Of a stretch of DNA of 64,000 nucleotides, positions 16,236 to 23,346 are shown piece after piece. The stretch is from JAFLCA01 sp041907145 (GTDB lineage Bacteria > Bdellovibrionota_C > UBA2361 > JAFLCA01): the NCBI GenBank assembly GCA_041907145.1, contig JAYRHW010000132.1:1-64000 (forward strand). Direction: 5' to 3'. The position numbers were made by a program, and so were the translations under genes. Position 1 is the stretch's first letter, and each line of letters opens with the position of its first letter. The notes below the pieces were generated by a model. That model did no database searches and was not told the origin of the DNA. It saw only the letters and a list, made by a program, of their open reading frames with translations.

Positions 16236-17171
16236 ATGAGTAAGCGCCAAAAGACTAAGGGAAAACCAAGGCCGAAGACTGAGCCCGCAGTCGTCAGCAT
16301 GACGGGATTCGGTCGTGCGACCGGCGCGCGCGGAGGCGTTACGGTTGAGGTTGAAATCAAATCTGTCAACAGTCGCTTCCTTGACTGCGCCTTCCGTCTT
16401 GCCCGCGAATATTCCTCACTCGAACCATCTCTTCGTGATTTGTTGAGTGAGCGCATGCATCGCGGTCGTGTTGAATTCAGCATCTCTCGGAATGCGTCCC
16501 GATCTGGAGCCGCACATGTTCGTTATGACAAAGGTCTTTTTGTCGAATATTTGAAATCCTATCGGCAGGCAATCAAGGACGCCGGATCGAAATCTCCGAT
16601 TGATGCTCGTATGCTGGCAGATATCCTGGCCCGCCGCGAAGTGTTGGATGTCGCATCGGCTGCGCCGAGTGCCGCCGATGAGGAGGAGTTGGTGCTGCGG
16701 CTCGCAAAGGATGCCATCACGGATTTCGTCGCCATGCGGGCGCGGGAAGGGGGTAAGCTCGCGCATGATCTCACCTCGCGTCTTCGCATGTTGCATCGCT
16801 TGCGTGAGCAAATCGCGGGGAAAACGCGCACCGCTCCCGAGGAGCAGAAGCGACGTCTCCAGGAGAGACTCGAAAAGTTGCTCAGTGGCAGCGGAATCGA
16901 CGAAACGAGGTTGTGCACGGAAGCAGCATATCTAGCTGATCGACTTGACGTGAGCGAGGAGCTTGTACGTCTCGAAAGCCACCTTCAACAATTTGAGCAA
17001 ACATTGGGTGAGAGTCCCAATGGCCGCAAGCTGGAGTTTCTGCTGCAGGAGTTCGGTCGTGAGTTTAATACCATTTCTTCGAAGGCTCAGGATGCCGCCG
17101 TGCAGCAGCTGGTTGTCGAGGCCAAGACGGAGATCGAAAAGATTCGTGAGCAGGTTCAGAACGTAGAGTAG
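16236..17171 (+). CDS. yicC: YicC/YloC family endoribonuclease-like protein
   Basis: A 311-residue protein of the YicC/YloC family. The N-terminal domain begins SMTGFGRATG, followed by VEIKSVNSRFLDCAFRL and a region RDLLSERMHRGRVEFSI; the C-terminal DUF1732 part has RLDVSEELVRLESHL and KLEFLLQEFGREFNTISSKA, which is the strongest signature. E. coli YicC has been described as an endoribonuclease acting on small RNA. The gene has a short Lys/Arg-rich N-terminal extension of about 20 residues before the conserved start. It is followed 17 bases later by gmk, the common yicC-gmk pairing. Confidence 0.93.
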   Translation: MSKRQKTKGKPRPKTEPAVVSMTGFGRATGARGGVTVEVEIKSVNSRFLDCAFRLAREYSSLEPSLRDLLSERMHRGRVEFSISRNASRSGAAHVRYDKGLFVEYLKSYRQAIKDAGSKSPIDARMLADILARREVLDVASAAPSAADEEELVLRLAKDAITDFVAMRAREGGKLAHDLTSRLRMLHRLREQIAGKTRTAPEEQKRRLQERLEKLLSGSGIDETRLCTEAAYLADRLDVSEELVRLESHLQQFEQTLGESPNGRKLEFLLQEFGREFNTISSKAQDAAVQQLVVEAKTEIEKIREQVQNVE

Positions 17172-17188
17172 GGTAGCAGTAGAGTAGG

Positions 17189-17839
17189 GTGGCAATGGTA
17201 GGTCGTGTTGGAATGGTGCTGTGTTTGGTCGGGCCTGCTGGTGGAGGCAAGACTACCTTTTGTCATCGATTGCTTCAGGAGTTTCCTAACGACATGCGGC
17301 TTTCCATTTCGGCTACTACTCGTCCTCCACGACCGGGCGAGCGCGATGGGGTCAGTTATTACTATCTTACGGAGCAGGAATTCAAGAGTCGGGTGGAGGC
17401 CGGAAAGTTTTTCGAGTGGGAGGAGATTCACGGACGGCGTTACGGCACACTGCAGGAGACCGTGGACTCAGCCATACAGACGGGCAAGGATTTACTTCTC
17501 GATATCGATATTAAGGGGGCTTTGAACTTCAAGCGGCGCTTGCCCGAGCATACGGTGCTGACCTTCTTGGTGCCGCCAAGTCCGGAAGTTCTGAAGTCTC
17601 GCGTGCTCGGACGAGGGGGAGTCTCTCCTAGCGAGCTCGATGTTCGCCTTCGGACCGCGGCGCAGGAGTACTCGCAGTTATTGTCCCTCGCTGACAAGCC
17701 TGGGGCCGTGGACTACTTTATTGTCAACGATGTGGCGGATGCGACGTATGAGACTCTGAGATCGGTCGTGCTTGCCGAACGCACTAGACTCATTCGCCTC
17801 AAGAAAGCGGACGTACAGGCAGTTTGTCGATTGAATTAG
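17189..17839 (+). CDS. gmk: Guanylate kinase
   Basis: A 216-residue guanylate kinase (ATP + GMP to ADP + GDP). The P-loop is GPAGGGKTTF, the GMP-binding region follows as SISATTRPPRPGERDGVSYY and FEWEEIHGRRYGT, and the later lid region includes RTAAQEY. The family normally has G-x-SG-x-GK in the P-loop; the Ala-Gly-Gly version here keeps the essential Gly-Lys-Thr. Start could be GTG at 17189 or ATG at 17195, two codons apart. Upstream bases contain a partly repeated 'GTAGGGT' motif. Length is typical (about 205-215). Confidence 0.94.
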   Translation: MAMVGRVGMVLCLVGPAGGGKTTFCHRLLQEFPNDMRLSISATTRPPRPGERDGVSYYYLTEQEFKSRVEAGKFFEWEEIHGRRYGTLQETVDSAIQTGKDLLLDIDIKGALNFKRRLPEHTVLTFLVPPSPEVLKSRVLGRGGVSPSELDVRLRTAAQEYSQLLSLADKPGAVDYFIVNDVADATYETLRSVVLAERTRLIRLKKADVQAVCRLN

Positions 17840-17848
17840 GAGCCAAAT

Positions 17849-18307
17849 ATGCGCATGGTTAGCTTCGTGCTGGCGAGTATCTGTTTATTGACTGCGTGCA
17901 CACGCCAACCGAGCAATCAGATACCGCTGTCCGCCTCCGAGCGAGTCGAACACGGGCAGTTGAAGAACATCAATCTTGTCGTGTCTCGAACTGCTCTCTT
18001 CAAGGCGCTCGAGCTTGGCGCCCCGATTAATAATATTCGGCTCGTCCCTGTTTTTCGAGGCTCCGGGGGGAGCTCATCGACCGAGGATCCCGCGCCGGAA
18101 TACAGGTTTTTCGATGTGAATCCGAAGAGTGGGTACTATTTGTTGGGCATTAGAACGAATGATGTACTCGTCTCGGTCGAGGATCATATTCTGTATAAGC
18201 CTCAAAATTTCCCTGAGTACGTGCGGAGGCTCCTGGATGTACAGCGCGGTTGGATCGAAATTCGGCGCGGGGGCGAGGCCATGCTACTATCCTATACGAT
18301 GCAGTAG
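17849..18307 (+). CDS. Lipoprotein with PDZ-like domain
   Basis: A 152-residue protein with a lipoprotein signal peptide (hydrophobic core to about residue 14, lipobox LLTAC, lipidated Cys16). After a short linker, residues about 45-150 resemble the GspC/PDZ fold: NLVVSRTALFKALE, then FFDVNPKSGYYLLGIRTNDVLVSVEDH, ending RGWIEIRRGGEAMLLSYTM. In type II secretion GspC proteins the same 'G-I-x-x-x-D-x-(I/L)-x-x-(I/V)-(N/D)-x' turn is used. No other type II genes are nearby, so the partner is unknown. It follows gmk by 9 bases and is closed by a terminator at 18344-18380, making it the last gene of the LPS/yicC/gmk transcript. Confidence 0.75.
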   Translation: MRMVSFVLASICLLTACTRQPSNQIPLSASERVEHGQLKNINLVVSRTALFKALELGAPINNIRLVPVFRGSGGSSSTEDPAPEYRFFDVNPKSGYYLLGIRTNDVLVSVEDHILYKPQNFPEYVRRLLDVQRGWIEIRRGGEAMLLSYTMQ

Positions 18308-18343
18308 TCGCGCTAAGCTCCTGAAATCTCTTGGGGAGTTGCT

Positions 18344-18380
18344 CGAGCGGGTGGCCCCCCGCTCGCCCTAAGCTTTTTTC
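18344..18380 (+). terminator. Rho-independent terminator
   Basis: An 8-bp perfect GC-rich stem CGAGCGGG / CCCGCTCG (18344-18351 with 18358-18365) with a 6-base loop is followed by CCTAAGC and a TTTTTT run (18374-18379). It lies about 40 bases after the PDZ-like lipoprotein gene and closes the upstream transcript. Confidence 0.7.
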
Positions 18381-18442
18381 TGAATCAGGACGATTACCTA
18401 TGCTGGAGGGGCACTCAAGCCCTAGGGGAACAGCGTACGGGT

Positions 18443-19816
18443 ATGGAGCCGCCAACAGAACAGGGCGCAAACACAGCCATTCTTCGAAGCAAGCCGGCGC
18501 TAGCCGATCGCTTTGAGGTTATTGAGGTGCTCGGAGAGGGCGCATCGGGTGCTGTGTATCGCGTGAGCGATCGGCAGCAGGGTGGCCGTGAGGTGGCGCT
18601 TAAGATCCTCCTGAATAACTCTGCCTTTGACGAAAATACGTTGAGCCGCTTCATTGCTGAACTTCGCATTTTGCAGAAAGTGCAGCATCCGAATCTAGTC
18701 GAGGCATATGATCTCATCGAGCTCGGCGAGACGATAGCATTTACCATGGAATACGTTCCGGGATCCGATCTCGGACATGTGTTTAGAAATCGCAAGCTGA
18801 GCAATGACGAGCTTGATAGCATCTTCTACCAGGTGCTCTCGGCGTTGGATGAGCTGCACAAACACGGCATCGTGCATCGCGACATAAAACTCGAAAACGT
18901 TCTCGTTACGAAGGATGGACGCGTCAAGCTGAGCGATCTCGGGCTCATGAAATGCGGCGATTTCGACAATATGACCAGAACGGGGATTTTGCTTGGCACT
19001 GCCCAATACATGCCGCCGGAGTACGTGCGCGGAAGCATGTATGATCATCGCGGGGACATTTATGCCGTAGGACTCATGTTGTATGAGCTGCTGACCAGCA
19101 AGCGTAGACTTTCAGACAAAAACGGGAATGAAGCGCTCGAATATCTTATCAAGACTAAATTCCAAATTCCGAGAATTACCCTAACCGGACTTCCTCGACG
19201 TTACCTCGATATCATAGACCGCGCGCTTGATCCGGATCCCAATAATCGTTTTCAATCGGCGGCTGAGATGCGCAGTTCCTTCGTGAATATCGAGGGTTGG
19301 GAGACAGCCCCCGAGGAACCGCACCCCTCGTTAGATAAGCCCGTCGAAGTCCGCAGATTCTGCGAAATCAGCGCGATGTCGGAAGCTTTGGTGCGTGGCG
19401 AGAAAAAGCGGCGCTTCCTCGGGCGACGCGCCTTGGTGGCGATTGGAATCTTGTGTTCCCTGGTCAGCTTCCCCATTTTGTGGGACATGGTGAGCAAGGA
19501 CGTCGTTTTGGAGAGCGGCGTTTACGAGGGGACGCTCAATGTAAACGGAACCCTTACTAAGATGGTGCTCGACGTGAGGGCCGAATCTCTCATTCTGAGC
19601 AGCAGTATCCCCGAATGCGCGTCCGGTCCAGTCGACCTGCAAACCGGTGGAATATTGTGCGAGCGCGGCGGGCTACAGCTTCGAATCGAAGGCACGGACA
19701 CGCAACAGGTGCGCGGCTCGATCATTGACGTGAAGTTGAGAGAGCGCTACCGATTCAGTGTCGAAAAGCAGCAATCTCAGAAGTCGGCTTCCGGGGCCAA
19801 GGCCAGCACGAAGTAG
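18443..19816 (+). CDS. Transmembrane Ser/Thr protein kinase
   Basis: A 457-residue eukaryotic-like kinase. Kinase domain about residues 25-285: glycine loop LGEGASGAVY, VALK lysine, catalytic loop HRDIKLENVLV, metal-binding SDLG (Leu for the usual Phe of DFG), activation segment GTAQYMPPE (Pro for Ala in APE) and GDIYAVGLMLYELLT. A single hydrophobic segment at about 328-346 separates it from a periplasmic part of about 105 residues beginning VVLESGVYEGTLNVNG, predicted beta-rich with two Cys residues (ECAS, LCERGG). It likely senses an envelope signal and phosphorylates cytoplasmic Ser/Thr targets. The start at 18443 has a weak upstream ribosome site. Confidence 0.92.
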   Translation: MEPPTEQGANTAILRSKPALADRFEVIEVLGEGASGAVYRVSDRQQGGREVALKILLNNSAFDENTLSRFIAELRILQKVQHPNLVEAYDLIELGETIAFTMEYVPGSDLGHVFRNRKLSNDELDSIFYQVLSALDELHKHGIVHRDIKLENVLVTKDGRVKLSDLGLMKCGDFDNMTRTGILLGTAQYMPPEYVRGSMYDHRGDIYAVGLMLYELLTSKRRLSDKNGNEALEYLIKTKFQIPRITLTGLPRRYLDIIDRALDPDPNNRFQSAAEMRSSFVNIEGWETAPEEPHPSLDKPVEVRRFCEISAMSEALVRGEKKRRFLGRRALVAIGILCSLVSFPILWDMVSKDVVLESGVYEGTLNVNGTLTKMVLDVRAESLILSSSIPECASGPVDLQTGGILCERGGLQLRIEGTDTQQVRGSIIDVKLRERYRFSVEKQQSQKSASGAKASTK

Positions 19817-19850
19817 GCGCTATTCAACCGAACAAAAGTACGAGAGAAGT

Positions 19851-20258
19851 TTAGAGGATGTGCTTGGTGATGACGAAGGTCCAAGGGATGACAGCTGCGC
19901 CGACGTAAATGAAGATGACTGCCTTCATCGCTAAAGGAAGCCATTGCACCTTTCGCGAGAGGACGCAGATGCTGACGATCACGCCGAGGGCGATAGTTTT
20001 GATCAGAATGAGTGCCGGAATGTAGCCGAGGTGCTCCATCATCACGCGCAGGAGGGTGTTTCCTTCGATTTCAGTTCCGAGGTGAGCGACGCCGATGGCG
20101 GTCAACACCCCGTCCAGAATCTGAAGAGCGGCGAGAATGATGCCAAGCGTTAGCACTTCGCTAGAAATGCCGGTTTGTCGCGCGTTCTTAACAGCAGCCT
20201 TAGCGCTTTGGATGCGGCTATATGCGGGTGCTGAGATGCTTAAAATGACTCTATCCAT
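19851..20258 (-). CDS. DUF5658-like membrane protein
   Basis: A 135-residue protein with hydrophobic segments at about 35-60, 78-98 and 105-130. The stretch LQILDGVLTAIGVAHLGTEIEGNTLLR matches the pattern of small DUF5658-type membrane proteins (an Asp and Thr in the first helix, then G-x-E-x-NP/NT-L). Function is unknown. It is convergent with the Ser/Thr kinase, 34 bases from its stop, and lies upstream of no other minus-strand gene within 100 bases. The N-terminal 30 residues are polar and probably cytoplasmic. Confidence 0.65.
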   Translation of the reverse strand: MDRVILSISAPAYSRIQSAKAAVKNARQTGISSEVLTLGIILAALQILDGVLTAIGVAHLGTEIEGNTLLRVMMEHLGYIPALILIKTIALGVIVSICVLSRKVQWLPLAMKAVIFIYVGAAVIPWTFVITKHIL

Positions 20259-20358
20259 ACTCCGGCCTTACGTGCTGAACGGGACTCTCAATACACGTAT
20301 CAGGCGGAAGAGGCAAATTGCTTCTGATTTTTGGGTAACTAGTTGGAAATGCTGACTT

Positions 20359-20583
20359 TTAGTGGAAGCTCTGGCGTTCCTTGGCCTTTTTGTCTTTTTC
20401 CTCTAGTTCTCGAACCAGCGAGCAAACTTTTTCGCGCAGGTCATCAGCAAGCACGCAAATAAGGGTTCCAGTCTGGGAAATGGCGTTATCAGTATGGACA
20501 GTCTCTTTGGTGATCCACTCGGCGGCCGTCTCGAGATGTTCAAGGCGGCTAGAAATATCCATTAGTTTTCCAAGCGTATCCAT
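20359..20583 (-). CDS. Small charged protein of unknown function
   Basis: A 74-residue protein (MDTLGKLMDISSRLEH start) that is mostly helical and highly charged, with a Lys/Glu-rich C-terminal tail (ELEEKDKKAKERQ). The ATG at 20583 is preceded by AGAGG about 7 bases upstream, which decides the start over longer in-frame alternatives. No family is recognised. It sits between the DUF5658-like gene and the terminator of a lipoprotein gene, all on the minus strand. It could be a small coiled-coil partner protein, but nothing more can be said. Confidence 0.5.
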   Translation of the reverse strand: MDTLGKLMDISSRLEHLETAAEWITKETVHTDNAISQTGTLICVLADDLREKVCSLVRELEEKDKKAKERQSFH

Positions 20584-20673
20584 GCTGTAACCTCTGTAAA
20601 ACCCGTCTCTAAGTTTGGCCTTTGGAATATCAGGCCCTAAAATAGAGATGAGGGAACAGCGAGGGCTGATGCT

Positions 20674-20708
20674 AAAAAGCAGCAAACGGCGTTCTGCCGT
20701 TTGCTGCT
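20674..20708 (-). terminator. Rho-independent terminator of the lipoprotein gene
   Basis: Read on the minus strand, a perfect 13-bp stem (AGCAGCAAACGGC with GCCGTTTGCTGCT, 20678-20690 and 20696-20708) with a 5-base loop is followed by TTTTT (20678-20674). It lies 19 bases after the stop of the minus-strand lipoprotein gene at 20727. Confidence 0.85.
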
Positions 20709-20726
20709 TCGAGTGATATCAGCAAT

Positions 20727-22439
20727 CTACTTCGTCGCCGTGGGGGCGTCGTAGCGAGATTCCATCCTAAGGAGAGTATCCTTATAGGAGAAGGATGCTG
20801 ACACCGCTCCGGCCTTACGCAGATCGTCCATCGCTTGATCTGGCAAAGCAGCCTGGCCACCGGTGAACATGGCCATGCTTCCCTGCATGGATTTGAGCAT
20901 ATCCGCCGTGCGTTCAAAGTTCATGTACATGTACAGAAAACTCGCTCCATCTCCCAGCAGTCCGGAGGCTCCGTACACAGGCGCACCGCGCAGACTCTTG
21001 CTATGATCTTTACCGGCGGCAATCGCATCGGTCAAAGCTGCTTCCGAAGAGGCAACCAGCACCGCGCCGCCGCTTTGCGCTGCAAATGCCCCAACGCCGA
21101 GCGGACTCATCAAAAAGTTCATGGTAGTGCCCTGAACTTCCTTCGACTGCCAATCGCCGAGCTGCATGCCGAATCCGGCAAGCGCGCCGTCAATGAGACC
21201 CTTCATGTTCGCATAGGTCTTTGCTCCATCGGATCCTCCGGCTGCCAAGAGAACCTCCGGAAATGGCGAGGTCTGGCTTGCTCCGCGAACGGAAAGGGTG
21301 ATGGTGTTCAAGGAATCGAGCGCTGCAAGCTGCTCCTGGTAGGGGGCCAATCCCTGGCCTAGACCTTCCTTGGTCGCCGTATCACGCAAACGCGAGAGAG
21401 CCGACGCGTCGAGGCTAAGAGCAAAGAGTGAATCAGCCGGAACCTGATTCAAAGTTTCATGCTTGGTTCCGCCGTTGAATGCGGCAAGCCAGAGCTTCTG
21501 CTGCTCATCCTGCGGCACGACGTGGACGAGGGTTGTATCCCGCACCCCATTCACGAATCGATGTGACCAAGCTAGGCTTTGTACGGGAACCGAGTTCACC
21601 ACAGCCTGCACTTCCGCCATGCCTGCGGCAGGAACGATGGTGCTCAGGCTCTTCAACGTTGCCTGAACGTCAAGGTATGCGGCTGATAGCTGTTCCGCTC
21701 CGGGAAGGGTTCCCATCGTTGCCTTGTACTGCTCCGACGCGGTCAGTGCCTGCATGCCGTCATCCGAGGGGTCGCCGAAGAGGCGAGCGATGTTACCCTC
21801 ATCGGTAACCACGGCCAATTTGTCCGCGCTGGCGACAAAATGAATGCTACCAAGTGCCGGAGCTTCCGGCGCCGGAGGCTTAATCGGTATCGAGAAGCCT
21901 TCAGGGTTGCCGCTTCGCTTGACGGGGCTGTATCCCTCGGCCGCGAACGTCTCTTCGAACACTTTGAGCTTGGTCTTTAGGTCCTGGCCTGGGGCCCCCA
22001 GAATGAAGAGTCCGGCTCCAGGTTTATGAGCGGCACCGCCGGTCGGATCAAGAAAGCCCACTCCAGCTTGAACAACCGCCGGCTGTCCGGGCTCGGTGGT
22101 GATAATGCCGGTCTTGGTCAGCGCATCAAGAAAAGGCTTTATAGGGGCAGCCTCAGGGGTGGAATCAATTTTCTTCAGAGCTTCAAGGATGCTCGAGCTG
22201 CTGACGTGGCTCCATGCGCTTTCCCGGAAGTTCTTGGCGGCTGCGGTGGTCGAGTCCCATACTATGAAGCCAGTGCTGCTGGGGGGTATGCGTTTCGCAA
22301 GGGCGGAATCAGTGAGTCCGCCGCCGGCTACTTCCGTAGTCTCGGACTTCTTGGAGCAGCCGACGAAGGCAACCGCAACGAGGGCGGTGCCGATAGCTGC
22401 AGCATATATGGAACGGTACATCAGATGGGACGGTTTCAT
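20727..22439 (-). CDS. Large lipoprotein, DUF3352-like
   Basis: A 570-residue exported protein. The signal peptide (about residues 8-27) ends in a lipobox AFVGC, so Cys28 is lipidated. The mature part has repeated features of the DUF3352-type fold: early 'LAKRIPPSSTGFIVWDS', 'YLDVQATLKSLSTIVP', 'GAVLVASSEAALTDAIAAGK' and a final 'SFSYKDTLLRMESRYDAPT'. These proteins are usually periplasmic or surface-exposed and of unknown role. The Ala/Ser/Gly-rich sequence is otherwise unremarkable. It is a single-gene unit, with GGGGAT just upstream of the ATG and a strong terminator downstream. Confidence 0.75.
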   Translation of the reverse strand: MKPSHLMYRSIYAAAIGTALVAVAFVGCSKKSETTEVAGGGLTDSALAKRIPPSSTGFIVWDSTTAAAKNFRESAWSHVSSSSILEALKKIDSTPEAAPIKPFLDALTKTGIITTEPGQPAVVQAGVGFLDPTGGAAHKPGAGLFILGAPGQDLKTKLKVFEETFAAEGYSPVKRSGNPEGFSIPIKPPAPEAPALGSIHFVASADKLAVVTDEGNIARLFGDPSDDGMQALTASEQYKATMGTLPGAEQLSAAYLDVQATLKSLSTIVPAAGMAEVQAVVNSVPVQSLAWSHRFVNGVRDTTLVHVVPQDEQQKLWLAAFNGGTKHETLNQVPADSLFALSLDASALSRLRDTATKEGLGQGLAPYQEQLAALDSLNTITLSVRGASQTSPFPEVLLAAGGSDGAKTYANMKGLIDGALAGFGMQLGDWQSKEVQGTTMNFLMSPLGVGAFAAQSGGAVLVASSEAALTDAIAAGKDHSKSLRGAPVYGASGLLGDGASFLYMYMNFERTADMLKSMQGSMAMFTGGQAALPDQAMDDLRKAGAVSASFSYKDTLLRMESRYDAPTATK

Positions 22440-22659
22440 GTGGATAATCCCCTACAAAAGGTACTCAAAATGCTCTGGAGAGAACTGTTGCGGGGGCATC
22501 GCGTCGATTGTCATCGCAGCCCTGGGGCGCGAACGAAGTGCAATCAAAGAGCCGACAATTACCTACAGAGCGCAGCCTATTCATTACTGCCTAAGCCCGT
22601 GAAAGTCCACCACGAAAGGGGATTTCTACAGATTTAGAAGGTACTTATAGGCAAATTCT

Positions 22660-23289
22660 TCAGAAGGAAAATGCGTATTCAAGAATAGGGCGCTTCGCGG
22701 CGTAGTCATAGCGAAAACGCATGCGGTGACCAATTCGCAGCTGGGGGTCAACCACCTGGCGAAAGTTGAATTCAACCCCCAACTCGAAGAGCTTCTTGCC
22801 GCGCGCGCGCCTGTCAAAGCGGATAGAGGACCCGGTCGAGCGTACGGTAAATCTCAGTGCATCCTGCAGTCCAAGAAGGCTGGAAACCACGTCTCGATAG
22901 GTGTCCTTGAGTTCAGAGCTGCGCAGGGCCTTTGCCATGTCATGTCCGGCTTGGATGCTGAAGACACGTTCGGCCATGTGCCGACTAAGCTCTGGGTTTA
23001 TTCCCGCTGGATCCCACTGTGGATTGGCCTCCGACTGCATCCGCCTAAGGGTCGCCAGAGTGAATCCATCATAGGCGCTGTCAGTCTCCTTCAGGATGCG
23101 ATCGAAGGTGGAGCGGATGCTGTTGAAGTCCTCGGAGGAGCTTGGGGCGCTAGCGCCTCGCAGTGACCGCAGGGCTGACTGCTTGACTTGCGACTGTGCG
23201 TGGACTGCAGGCCCGCTTGCGACGAGCACAATGAACAGCAACCACGTCAGGAACTGGAATCTTTGGACGTCGGGATGCGCCATCTCCAT
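22660..23289 (-). CDS. Exported protein of unknown function
   Basis: A 209-residue protein with an N-terminal hydrophobic segment (about residues 13-28) ending in VHAQS, a likely signal peptidase I site. The middle is helical and polar. The last 45 residues (ELGVEFNFRQVVDPQLRIGH, then RFRYDYAAKRPILEYAFSF) are beta-like with alternating hydrophobic residues and end in Phe, which recalls outer-membrane beta-strands, though one or two strands would not make a barrel. No family recognised. The start could be the ATG at 23289 or 23283. It lies downstream of plsB on the same strand, 57 bases away. Confidence 0.6.
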   Translation of the reverse strand: MEMAHPDVQRFQFLTWLLFIVLVASGPAVHAQSQVKQSALRSLRGASAPSSSEDFNSIRSTFDRILKETDSAYDGFTLATLRRMQSEANPQWDPAGINPELSRHMAERVFSIQAGHDMAKALRSSELKDTYRDVVSSLLGLQDALRFTVRSTGSSIRFDRRARGKKLFELGVEFNFRQVVDPQLRIGHRMRFRYDYAAKRPILEYAFSF

Positions 23290-23346
23290 TCTGATGCCAG
23301 GTATTCATGGTTTGTATCGGTAAGACTGGAATTCTTTTGAATGAGC

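Noticed and set aside
22026..22637. Plus-strand frames opposite the large lipoprotein gene
   Set aside because: They are antisense shadows of a gene with a lipobox and family-like sequence; their translations show no recognisable features.
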